From: Seleniivibrio sp.
GTDB taxonomy: Bacteria; Chrysiogenota; Deferribacteres; Deferribacterales; Geovibrionaceae
DNA: 64,000 bases
Reading direction: 5' to 3'
NCBI RefSeq assembly: GCF_021209385.1
Contig: NZ_JAJOIL010000007.1
Location: 47,552-111,551, forward strand
Both the position numbers and the translations under genes were made by a program. Positions within the stretch are counted from its first letter, which is position 1. Every line of letters starts with the position of its first letter. The notes under the pieces are model-generated. The model did not search any database, was not told the DNA's origin, and saw nothing but the letters and a program-made list of their open reading frames with translations. Below, in pieces: positions 52,979 to 61,516 of this stretch.

Positions 52979-53437
52979 TTAATTATATACATAATTTGTA
53001 AAATACAAATCCTTAATTTTGATATCAGGGTAATATTCCTCAATTTTCATGGCGATAAGCTGTTTTGCCCTCATGCGTTCCGCTTCGGAATTCAGCTCGT
53101 CAGGCGTGAGCGATGTCATCACGGAATTGATGATTATTGCGACCCTGTCCTTGCGCTTTTGTATTTCTTTCGCGCTGGCTTTGTCATATGTCTCAAAAGA
53201 AAGGTCGTATCTGTAATACTGTTTTCCGCCGGAACCTGTACTTGTGACCAGATCCTTGAGTTCAACGCGGAATATTCCGTCTTTGAAATTGGTCTCGGTC
53301 TTATAATCTTCAAAGGCGTTTTTTCTGGTACCAATATCGCCGATGCTGAAAGACAGGTTGCCTTGAAGGAAATAAACCATATATGCGAGCAAGCATACAA
53401 ATAAAATTAAAAGGATAAACTGAAAAAACTTTTTCAT
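52979..53437 (-). CDS. FliL-like membrane protein
   Basis: The 152-residue protein has a short basic start, one transmembrane helix (about 5-25) and a periplasmic domain that follows the FliL pattern: YYRYDLSFETYDKASAKEI, then KDRVAIIINSVMTSLTPDEL, and the ending IKIKDLYFTNYVYN, which corresponds to the VYFTxFVxQ ending of FliL. FliL supports the flagellar stator. No flagellar gene is near, so this may be an orphan FliL or a paralogue with another role. It lies upstream of glnD on the same strand. Confidence 0.65.
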   Translation of the reverse strand: MKKFFQFILLILFVCLLAYMVYFLQGNLSFSIGDIGTRKNAFEDYKTETNFKDGIFRVELKDLVTSTGSGGKQYYRYDLSFETYDKASAKEIQKRKDRVAIIINSVMTSLTPDELNSEAERMRAKQLIAMKIEEYYPDIKIKDLYFTNYVYN

Positions 53438-53513
53438 AAAAAACTCCGGGCAAAGTTTTTCTACAATATAGCACTATACTTTTGAATTAAAACAGATATA
53501 TTCTTTTTAATGA

Positions 53514-53553
53514 AAAAAAGCACTTCCGCTATAAACGCTGAAAGTGCTTTTTT
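53514..53553 (+). terminator. terminator-like hairpin in the leader of mtaB
   Basis: AAGCACTT and AAGTGCTT form the stem base (53518-53525 and 53542-53549), flanked by an A run before and a T run after. It sits between two divergent genes, 36 nt before the mtaB ATG, where no transcript should end. It may be an attenuator if the mtaB promoter lies upstream around TTGAAT (53482-53487). Confidence 0.6.
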
Positions 53554-53588
53554 ATATCTAAAACCTACAGGGGAATACACCTGAAAAA

Positions 53589-54863
53589 ATGAATATATTT
53601 ATCTATACCTTTGGATGCAAAGTAAATCAAGTGGAAAGTGAAAATATTGTAAATAATGCAAAAAAATACGGTTTTACTCCTGTTTCCAATATCGAAGAAG
53701 CTGAACTGATAGTGATTAATAGTTGTGCAGTTACAGAGAACGCAGAGAAAAAGTTCCGCAATCTTATAAAAAAACTGAAAAAAGACAATCCTGCTGTTAT
53801 TGTCGCCGCAACAGGCTGTGCAGCGGAGAAAGAGAAAGAGAAACTTAAGAATATAGGCGCTGATATTGTGGTTACTAACTCCGGAAAAATGGACATTTTG
53901 CAGTATATTTCTGAAAATTCCGATTTTTTGCGCAGTATTTCGGAACCTCATGAGTTTGTTCTTGCTGAAAACCCGAAGATGATCACCAGAACACGAGCAT
54001 TCGTAAAAATTCAGGACGGATGCGACAGTTTCTGCGCCTACTGCATAATCCCGTCTCTGCGCGGAAAACCTTCAAGTCGCGATATGGATTCTATTGTGAA
54101 CGAGGTCAGGCACCTTGTTGAAAGCGGACACAAAGAGATAGTCCCGGTCGGTATACACGTCGGGAAATACGGTTTGGATCTCGGAGACGGAGTTAACCTA
54201 GTTACCCTTATAAAAAAACTGCTTAAAGAGATAGACGGGTTCCGCATAAGGCTCACCTCCATAGAACTTAACGAGCTTACTGATGAAATGGTTGCTCTGC
54301 TGACAGAAAATCAGGACAGAATATGCCGTCATTACCATATACCACTCCAAAGCGGTTCCACAGAAATACTTAAAAAAATGAGAAGACACTACACCGCCGA
54401 AGAGTATATTGAAAAAGCGCAGATGCTCAAAAAACTGGTGCCGGACTGTACCATTGGCGCGGATATCATCGTCGGTTTTCCCACAGAGACGGACAAAAAT
54501 TTTAAAGAAACGATGGACACTGTCCGCAGGGCGGCGATAGATCATATACATGTATTCAGCTATTCCGACCGTTCCGGCACTGAAGCTAGTCTTATGAACG
54601 GCAAAATAGACGGCAAAACGAAGTCCGCCCGTGCAAAAGAACTGCGCGTGACAGCAGGCGAAATGAAACGGATGTCGGCTGAAAGAATGGTGGGCAAATG
54701 CCTGAAAACTCTGACTCAGAATGATAATACGGGGCTGACGGATAATTTTTTTACGGTCATATTCCCAAATGGGGTTGTGCAGAATCAGCTTTTAGATGTA
54801 TTAATAACAGATGTCGAAAGCGATAATACACTGAAAGCGGAGATAATTGAGCATGAACACTAA
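53589..54863 (+). CDS. mtaB: tRNA methylthiotransferase MtaB-like radical SAM enzyme
   Basis: The 424-residue enzyme has the UPF0004 domain (YTFGCKVNQVESE, NSCAVTENAEKK, ATGCAAEKE supply the three auxiliary-cluster Cys), the radical SAM motif CDSFCAYC (CX3CX2C) and a TRAM-like C-terminal region. TFGCKVNQ and the VGIHVGKYGLDLGDG segment favour MtaB, which methylthiolates t6A37, over MiaB. It ends inside the start of the CoA-disulfide reductase gene, so the two are coupled. Confidence 0.9.
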   Translation: MNIFIYTFGCKVNQVESENIVNNAKKYGFTPVSNIEEAELIVINSCAVTENAEKKFRNLIKKLKKDNPAVIVAATGCAAEKEKEKLKNIGADIVVTNSGKMDILQYISENSDFLRSISEPHEFVLAENPKMITRTRAFVKIQDGCDSFCAYCIIPSLRGKPSSRDMDSIVNEVRHLVESGHKEIVPVGIHVGKYGLDLGDGVNLVTLIKKLLKEIDGFRIRLTSIELNELTDEMVALLTENQDRICRHYHIPLQSGSTEILKKMRRHYTAEEYIEKAQMLKKLVPDCTIGADIIVGFPTETDKNFKETMDTVRRAAIDHIHVFSYSDRSGTEASLMNGKIDGKTKSARAKELRVTAGEMKRMSAERMVGKCLKTLTQNDNTGLTDNFFTVIFPNGVVQNQLLDVLITDVESDNTLKAEIIEHEH

Positions 54864-56505
54864 AATAGTTATAATCGGAGGGGTCGCCGCAGGCGCGACA
54901 GCGGCAGCGAAAGCCAGACGCACCAGCGAGGACGTCTCAATCACTATGGCGGAAAAGGGCAGATATATTTCGTTTGCCAACTGCGGTCTGCCATACTACA
55001 CAGGCGGAACCATCGCCTCCAGAAACAGCATCCTTCTTCACACCAAAAAAACCTTCGGCGACAGATTCAACGCCGATGTAATGACAAACACCGAGGCTCT
55101 TTCAATCGACCCTGTGAAAAAAACTGTTCTTTTCGCAACAGAGAAAGGGCAGGTTGAAACACCATATGACAAATTACTCATTGCAACAGGAGCAAAGACT
55201 TTCATCCCGAAGATTGAGGGGATAGACACCGTTCCGTATTTCACCATGCGTACGGTGGACGATGCCGACGGCGTTAAAGCGTGGATAGAGACGAAAAAAC
55301 CTAAGAGCGCCCTTATCATCGGCGGCGGTTTCATCGGTATCGAAACTGCGGAGGCAATGCTTCACTGCGGTATAAAACCTGTTGTTGTTGAAGCGCTGGA
55401 TGAAATAATGCCGAATCTACCGCGCATCATAGCCATGAACCTGCGCGAGAAGATGGTGTCCGATGGTTGTGATGTAGTTATCAGAAAATACGTCAAAAAG
55501 CTCACCCAAACGGACAGAATTCATGCCGAACTTTCTGACGGAACGGTTATTGATACCGATCTTGTTATCCTCTGCACAGGTGTGCGTCCCGCGACGGAGC
55601 TTGCTGCTGCGGCAGGTGTTGTGGTTGGTGAAAGGGGCGGTATCCTCACAAACGAACGCATGGAAACCAATGTAAAGGATATCTATGCGGCAGGTGACGT
55701 GGTCGAGAAGACCAATCTCATCACGGGTAAAAAAGTGCTGATGCCCCTTGCGGGTCCCGCAAACAGAGAGGGCAGAGCCGCCGGATGCAACATGGCAGGC
55801 GGCGATATGGTATTCAAAGGTGTCATAGGCTCATCCGTGGTGGGTTTCAACGGATTTGTGTCTGCCCAGACCGGACTTACATACGAACAGGCTATTGCCG
55901 CCGGATTCGATGCCGACTACGTTTATACTGAAGACGTTAACACCTCTTCATATTATCCGGGACACGGGTATATATTCATGATGACAGTATTTGATAAAAA
56001 AACGGGCAGACTGCTGGGGCTTTCCGCCTGCGGTGCGGACGGAACGGAAAAGAGAGCTGACGAGGCGGCTGTTGCCATCTATGCCGGACTTTCCGTTTAC
56101 GATCTTGAGCATCTTGAGTTCTGTTATGCGCCACCCTTCGCATCAGCGAAAGACAACCTGAACATAGCGGGTTTTGTAGCTTCAAACAGTTTGCGCCACA
56201 CAGGTTTCACCGTCACTCCCGAATTTATATACGAAAAGATAAAGAAGGGTGAAAAACTCCAGCTTCTCGACGTTCGTTCCGCGCCGGAGCATAAAGCCTA
56301 TGCTATAGAGGGTTCTAAGCACGTTTTTGTAAATGATGTGAGAAATAGTACGGATAAAATTGACAGAAGCCAGCCTGTTTATGTATATTGTGCTGTCGGA
56401 TTCAGAGGCTACCTTGCCGTGCGCAGTCTCAGAAACCTCGGTTTCGAGGCGTACAACATAACCGGCGGCATAGAGGCCTATTTCAGAGTGAAGAAAATTT
56501 CCTGA
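54853..56505 (+). CDS. CoA-disulfide reductase-like flavoprotein with C-terminal rhodanese domain
   Basis: ATG 54853 is preferred to a TTG six bases earlier. The 550-residue protein has FAD-binding GGVAAGATAAAKARR, the redox cysteine in SFANCGLPYYTGG (as in CoA-disulfide reductase), the NAD(P)H fold GGGFIGIETAEAML, the second FAD motif IYAAGDVVE and a dimerisation domain. From about residue 455 a rhodanese domain follows (LLDVRSAPEHKAY) with its active cysteine in VYCAVGFRG. Fusions of this type reduce CoA disulfide, CoA persulfide or polysulfide, so it may take part in sulfur or redox metabolism. Confidence 0.92.
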   Translation: MNTKIVIIGGVAAGATAAAKARRTSEDVSITMAEKGRYISFANCGLPYYTGGTIASRNSILLHTKKTFGDRFNADVMTNTEALSIDPVKKTVLFATEKGQVETPYDKLLIATGAKTFIPKIEGIDTVPYFTMRTVDDADGVKAWIETKKPKSALIIGGGFIGIETAEAMLHCGIKPVVVEALDEIMPNLPRIIAMNLREKMVSDGCDVVIRKYVKKLTQTDRIHAELSDGTVIDTDLVILCTGVRPATELAAAAGVVVGERGGILTNERMETNVKDIYAAGDVVEKTNLITGKKVLMPLAGPANREGRAAGCNMAGGDMVFKGVIGSSVVGFNGFVSAQTGLTYEQAIAAGFDADYVYTEDVNTSSYYPGHGYIFMMTVFDKKTGRLLGLSACGADGTEKRADEAAVAIYAGLSVYDLEHLEFCYAPPFASAKDNLNIAGFVASNSLRHTGFTVTPEFIYEKIKKGEKLQLLDVRSAPEHKAYAIEGSKHVFVNDVRNSTDKIDRSQPVYVYCAVGFRGYLAVRSLRNLGFEAYNITGGIEAYFRVKKIS

Positions 56506-56523
56506 AACAGAGGTAACTTATAA

Positions 56524-57402
56524 ATGAACACGGTTCTTTCCACCGAGCTTAAAGGGCTCAAACTCCTCGGAAGAGGTAAGGTCAGAGACATCTATGATCT
56601 TGATGACAGGATGCTCATCGTAACAACCGACAGAATCTCGGCTTTCGACGTTATCATGCCAAACGGCATCCCCAACAAGGGCAAGATACTCACCGAGATG
56701 TCACTTTTCTGGTTTGAGAAGACAAAACACATTATCAAAAACCACCTTATCACCGCTGATGTGAACGAAATGCCTGAGGTCTGCCGTCAGTATGCTGACA
56801 TCCTTGAAGGCAGAACAATGCTTGTTCACAAATGCAAACCCTATCCGGTTGAGTGCGTGGCAAGGGGCTACATCACAGGTTCCGGCTGGAAAGACTATCT
56901 TGCCACAGGCGAAATATGCGGAATTAAGCTTCCCGCAGGGCTGAAAGAATCCGAAAGATTCCCCGAAACCCTTTTCACTCCCGCATCAAAAGCTGATCTG
57001 GGCGAACACGACGAAAACATTTCATTTGAACAGATGAAACAGAAGATCGGCGCTGAAACAGCACAGAAACTGAAAGACTATACCGTTAAAATATACGAAA
57101 CAGCGAGAGACCTCGCACTTGAAAAGGGCATCATCATTGCCGATACCAAGTTCGAGTTCGGCGAGCTGAACGGCGAGATCATACTTATCGACGAGATACT
57201 GACTCCCGACTCATCCAGATTCTGGAGCAAGGCTGACTATGCCGCGGGTAAACCTCAGCAGGGTATGGACAAACAGTTCGTCAGAAATTATCTGGAAACA
57301 CTGGACTGGGGCAAGAAAGCACCAGGACCGGTTCTTCCCGAAGACATCGTTAAAGGCACAGAAGCCATATATCGCAAAATAGCGGATATTCTGAAAAGTT
57401 AA
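56524..57402 (+). CDS. purC: SAICAR synthase (phosphoribosylaminoimidazole-succinocarboxamide synthase)
   Basis: The 292-residue ATP-dependent ligase of purine synthesis joins CAIR and aspartate. Family motifs are [54 protein letters not shown] and LTPDSSRFW. It is of the longer (about 290-300 residue) class. It is the last gene before a strong terminator and starts 18 nt after the flavoprotein gene, so it probably shares that transcript. Confidence 0.96.
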   Translation: MNTVLSTELKGLKLLGRGKVRDIYDLDDRMLIVTTDRISAFDVIMPNGIPNKGKILTEMSLFWFEKTKHIIKNHLITADVNEMPEVCRQYADILEGRTMLVHKCKPYPVECVARGYITGSGWKDYLATGEICGIKLPAGLKESERFPETLFTPASKADLGEHDENISFEQMKQKIGAETAQKLKDYTVKIYETARDLALEKGIIIADTKFEFGELNGEIILIDEILTPDSSRFWSKADYAAGKPQQGMDKQFVRNYLETLDWGKKAPGPVLPEDIVKGTEAIYRKIADILKS

Positions 57403-57413
57403 CTATCAATACA

Positions 57414-57441
57414 GCGGGTGTACAAAACACCCGCCTTTTTT
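57414..57441 (+). terminator. intrinsic terminator after purC
   Basis: GCGGGTGT-ACAAA-ACACCCGC, then C and six T. Confidence 0.93.
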
Positions 57442-57557
57442 AATCTGTAAATCTCTCCTTAAATATTTTGTAAAATGAGTAATTTTCTAGTGGCAAAATA
57501 ATTGAGGTGTGCTATTTTTTAAATAGATATCCGATATTACTACACATATGGGTGTTT

Positions 57558-59669
57558 ATGAAGAAATATAGCGACAACTTACTGACTTTATTGCTTGCAG
57601 CCATATTGGCGGCAGGAATGTTTATTGCTTTTTTATTGAACGACAACAGACATTTACATCATATTGATCATATGTATATTATTTCTCTCCTTTTTATAGC
57701 ATTTGGCTTATTCGTTTTGAAACTCTATCGTGATAATGAAAATAAAAAGTTAACTTCCGTTCTGTCTCTTGTGGAGACCATTGGAAGCATGGGCAGTTTT
57801 GAATGGAACAGCAGAGACGGGAAATTCTATTTTTCAACTCTTGCTGCCTCCCGTCTTGATCTTCCGCCAAACAGACGTGTGGGAATGGAAGAGTTTCTGG
57901 ATAAAGTGGCGGAACATGACAGAACAGCGGTTTCAGGTGCTTTTCTTCTTGATTGTTCCGTTAATAAGGAAGAGATAAACCTTACTTTCGAGACAGCGGA
58001 AAACCGCAGGCTTATAAAACTCACTGCCGTTCCCGTAATTTACAGGGAGGGATATGTCAGTGGCATTAAAGGTATAATGGAAGATATCACGGAACAGGTG
58101 AAGATAGAACGCGAGAGGGATATGCTTTTTCTTCTTTCCCGCGACGGCATAGCCATTCTGGATATGGATACCTATTTCAAAGATGTCAACGGTGCCTATG
58201 AGGCTATGACCGGATACGGGAGGGACGAACTTCTTAAAATGTCCTGTCTGGAGCTTACTCACAAGGACGATATCCCTGCGACAGTTGCTATGATGAAAAC
58301 ACTTGTGGAAACCGGCTACTGCGACAGATTTGAAAAACGCTGTATCAGAAAAGACGGCACATACATAAACGTCCAGATGAATCTTATCCTGCTGCCTAAC
58401 GGTACCATAATGATCACCACAAGGGATATATCCGACATCATGGAATATCAGCAGAAACTGAGACGAAACGAACAGAATCTTAGGCAGCTTTTCGAGGTTT
58501 CGCCGATACCGATGTGTCTTACAGATGGCAAAGGGAAGCCTATCCTTCTGAACAAAATGTTCACAGACATTTTCGGATACGACATACATGACCTGAACAC
58601 CAGCTCTGCATGGTGGAAACTTGCTTTTCCGAACGAACAGTACCGGATTATATCCAGAGAGCGCTGGAAAAAATATACTGTAAAGATTGCCGCCGGGGAA
58701 ACTCCTCAGCCAATCCAGGCTACTGTTACCTGTAAAAGCGGGGCAAAACGGGAGATTGTTTTCCTTTATTCAGTCATGGAAGACGTTGGGATTATAGCTT
58801 TCTACGACATAACGGACAGGGTTGCCGCCGAAAACAGACTTCAGGAGTATATCTCTATAGTCGACGACAACGTTCTTATACTCCGCACAGGGAACAAAGC
58901 GGAGATACTCACCGTCAGCAACGCATTCTGTCGCCTTTCGGGCTATACCAGAGAAGAACTTATCGGTAAACCGGCGATGATTCTTAACCATGAGGATTTT
59001 CTGGAAAGTGTTCAACCTGTCATAATGGAGACTATCTACTCCGGCAAGCCATGGTCGGGCGAGATAAAAAAAGTTAATAAGAACGGTGAGGAATTCTGGG
59101 TACAGAGCGTTATACAGCCTGTCTTTGAAAACGGGATACGCATGGGCTTTGTATCTGTTTCCACTGATATAACCGACAAGAAACGTATAGAAGTGCTTTC
59201 CGTAACGGATAAACTTACCGGAATATACAACAGAATAAGACTGGACGAAGTGCTTTCAACAGAATATGTTAGATTTAAGCGTCACGGGCTGGTATATTCT
59301 CTTATCATGTTCGACATAGATTTTTTCAAAAAAGTTAATGATACCTACGGGCATCTTGTCGGTGATGAAGTGCTTAAATCGCTGGCGCAACTTATAAAAA
59401 CTTCTATCCGCGAATCAGATGTTTTTGGCAGATGGGGCGGTGAGGAGTTTCTTATTGTCTGCTGCGGAACTGATGCTGATGGCGCATATAATCTTGCTTC
59501 AAAGCTCAGGCGGAAGGTTGAATTGTTTGAATTTCCATCCGTTGACAGACTTACTTGCAGTTTCGGTGTTGCGCAGATAGACGCTGCCGGAACGGATGAT
59601 ATGGTAAAAAGAGCGGACGACGCCCTTTACAGGGCAAAGCAGGGCGGACGTAACAGGGTTGAAAAATGA
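57558..59669 (+). CDS. membrane PAS-repeat diguanylate cyclase
   Basis: ATG 57558 is preferred to GTG 57507 because the membrane helices start there. The 703-residue protein has two transmembrane helices (about 8-28 and 38-56), then about four PAS/PAC units (around SLVETIGSMGSFEWNS, LFLLSRDGIAILDMDTYF, LFEVSPIPMCLTDGKGKP and ISIVDDNVLILRTG) and a GGDEF domain. The active motif GGEEF is at 627-631, with the inhibitory RESD five residues before it. It should make c-di-GMP in response to several cytoplasmic cues. It overlaps the flavodoxin gene by 4 nt. Confidence 0.93.
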   Translation: MKKYSDNLLTLLLAAILAAGMFIAFLLNDNRHLHHIDHMYIISLLFIAFGLFVLKLYRDNENKKLTSVLSLVETIGSMGSFEWNSRDGKFYFSTLAASRLDLPPNRRVGMEEFLDKVAEHDRTAVSGAFLLDCSVNKEEINLTFETAENRRLIKLTAVPVIYREGYVSGIKGIMEDITEQVKIERERDMLFLLSRDGIAILDMDTYFKDVNGAYEAMTGYGRDELLKMSCLELTHKDDIPATVAMMKTLVETGYCDRFEKRCIRKDGTYINVQMNLILLPNGTIMITTRDISDIMEYQQKLRRNEQNLRQLFEVSPIPMCLTDGKGKPILLNKMFTDIFGYDIHDLNTSSAWWKLAFPNEQYRIISRERWKKYTVKIAAGETPQPIQATVTCKSGAKREIVFLYSVMEDVGIIAFYDITDRVAAENRLQEYISIVDDNVLILRTGNKAEILTVSNAFCRLSGYTREELIGKPAMILNHEDFLESVQPVIMETIYSGKPWSGEIKKVNKNGEEFWVQSVIQPVFENGIRMGFVSVSTDITDKKRIEVLSVTDKLTGIYNRIRLDEVLSTEYVRFKRHGLVYSLIMFDIDFFKKVNDTYGHLVGDEVLKSLAQLIKTSIRESDVFGRWGGEEFLIVCCGTDADGAYNLASKLRRKVELFEFPSVDRLTCSFGVAQIDAAGTDDMVKRADDALYRAKQGGRNRVEK

Positions 59670-60211
59670 AGATACTTACAGTTTATGCAACAAAATACGG
59701 ATCAACTGAAACTGTGGCACAGTGGATTAACGACAGGTTTCTGATAGGCGGACATGATGCCAGATGCATGAACGTTGCAGAAAATCCCGAATGCGGCGGT
59801 TTTGACATGGTTCTTCTCGGTTCGGGTATATATTCTCACAAGTTTCTTTCTGAAATGGAACAGTATATTGCATCCAATATAGATGCGCTGATGCTCAGCA
59901 AAACGGCTCTTTTCGGCGTTGCCATGCGTACGGAAACTTTTTTCCGCAGGGGCAATGCCTACGGCGGAACCGTAATGCTGGAACGCTACGGTGCAATGCT
60001 CGGTCAGAGGTGCATTGTCGGAAGAATTCTTGGCGGTGAGATGGTCTTTGAAAGGCTCACTGACACAGATAAGCACAGACTGGAAAAATTCTATCACTCA
60101 ATAGCTCTGAGCGAAGCGGAGCAGGCAACCAGAAGGCACCCAAGAACATTTCTCAATAAACGTCAGTGTTGGGATTTTGCGGAAGAGATAATCGATTGCG
60201 CTGGTAAGTGA
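59666..60211 (+). CDS. flavodoxin-domain protein
   Basis: The 181-residue protein has the FMN phosphate loop ATKYGSTETVA at its N-terminus and the later flavin-contact region LLGSGIYSHKF, as in the flavodoxin/HemG-like oxidoreductase group. HemG-type protoporphyrinogen oxidase activity is possible but not supported by any nearby haem gene. The overlap with the diguanylate cyclase (ATGA) suggests co-translation and perhaps a redox link. Confidence 0.85.
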   Translation: MKILTVYATKYGSTETVAQWINDRFLIGGHDARCMNVAENPECGGFDMVLLGSGIYSHKFLSEMEQYIASNIDALMLSKTALFGVAMRTETFFRRGNAYGGTVMLERYGAMLGQRCIVGRILGGEMVFERLTDTDKHRLEKFYHSIALSEAEQATRRHPRTFLNKRQCWDFAEEIIDCAGK

Positions 60212-60217
60212 CGGCTA

Positions 60218-61516
60218 TTAAAGAATATTTAATTCCTGCTTAAGAGCGTCAATCGCGCGTTTTGCGTATGCCGCTTTCTTCTCTTTCTTGTCGCGAATGC
60301 GATGTTCAAATTGCGGAACCATGCCGAAATGGAAGTTGCTGGGGACGTATTCTTTCCTGTTTTCAGCAAGCTCTCCCGAAACGTGACGGGCAAGGGCGCC
60401 AAGAGCCGTGAATTCTGAAAATCCGTTAAAATCAGGATTACAAAGTGAATATGCAGCCAGAAGACCGCTTGCGGCGGATTCCATATAACCTTCCACACCT
60501 GTTATCTGCCCTGCGAAATAGAGCTGTTCGTCACCTTTAACGCGGAAACAGCGGTCGAGCACCTTAGGTGCGTGGATGTATGTGTTTCTGTGGATACTGC
60601 CGTATCGCAGAAATTCTGCGTTCTCAAGCCCCGGAATAAGTCCGAAGACCCGTTTCTGTTCCCCTATTTTCATCTTTGTCTGGCACCCCACAAGGTTGTA
60701 AGCTGTGCCTTCTTTGTTTTCCATACGCATTTGAAGCACAGCGGCGTATCTTTCGTTTGTGATTGGGTGTCGCAGACCAACAGGACGGAAAGGACCGAAC
60801 GTAAGGGTTTTTATACCGCGCGCCGCCATTTCCTCTATGGGCATACAGCCCTCGTATACGTTGAGCTTTTCAAAATCCTCGAAAGCAACTTTGTCCGCCG
60901 CCATAAGCTCGTTGTAGAAAAACTCATACTGTTCCTGATTCATGCCGATGTTCAGGTAATCGTTGTCGCCTTTTTCCCAGCGGCTTTTGAAGAAGGCCTT
61001 ATCCATGTCTATGCTGTCTTTGGATATGACAGGTGCTATTGCATCGAAGAAATAAAGTCCGCCGCCAAATTTCGACTTAATTTGTTGCGCGAAAACGTCG
61101 CTGGTTAGAGGACCTGTGGCGATTATGCAGGGGCGGTCGGTGGGTATTTCGGTAATTTCTTTTTCGATAACGGTGATGTTCGGGTGATTGCGTATCATGC
61201 CGTCAAGCTCTGCCGCGAAATTATCGCGGTCAACGGCAAGTGCGTTGCCTGCGGGGACAGATGTTTTCTCTGCGGCGCGCAGAACTACACTCCCAAGAAG
61301 GCGCATTTCGGATTTGAGAAGTCCGCTGGAAGTGTCTTCCGCGGTGCTTTTAAGAGAGTTTGAACAGACCAGCTCGCCGAGGAATTTTGTTTCATGGGCG
61401 GGAGTGTTTTTTGCAGGGCGCATTTCAAACAGCTCCACTGAAAAGCCGCGTTCGGCAAGAAAAAAGGCGGACTCGCATCCGGCAAGCCCGCCGCCTATTA
61501 TCGTAACTTTCTGCAT
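60218..61516 (-). CDS. trmFO: folate/FAD-dependent tRNA (uracil-5-)-methyltransferase
   Basis: The 432-residue flavoenzyme makes m5U54 in tRNA using methylene-tetrahydrofolate. It has FAD-binding IGGGLAGCESAFFLAERG, the family motif LVCSNSLKS with its cysteine, and the late segment AGQITGVEGYMESAASGLLA. The start overlaps the topA stop by 1 nt, a common topA-trmFO arrangement. It is convergent with the flavodoxin gene, with only 6 nt between and no visible terminator. Confidence 0.95.
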   Translation of the reverse strand: MQKVTIIGGGLAGCESAFFLAERGFSVELFEMRPAKNTPAHETKFLGELVCSNSLKSTAEDTSSGLLKSEMRLLGSVVLRAAEKTSVPAGNALAVDRDNFAAELDGMIRNHPNITVIEKEITEIPTDRPCIIATGPLTSDVFAQQIKSKFGGGLYFFDAIAPVISKDSIDMDKAFFKSRWEKGDNDYLNIGMNQEQYEFFYNELMAADKVAFEDFEKLNVYEGCMPIEEMAARGIKTLTFGPFRPVGLRHPITNERYAAVLQMRMENKEGTAYNLVGCQTKMKIGEQKRVFGLIPGLENAEFLRYGSIHRNTYIHAPKVLDRCFRVKGDEQLYFAGQITGVEGYMESAASGLLAAYSLCNPDFNGFSEFTALGALARHVSGELAENRKEYVPSNFHFGMVPQFEHRIRDKKEKKAAYAKRAIDALKQELNIL

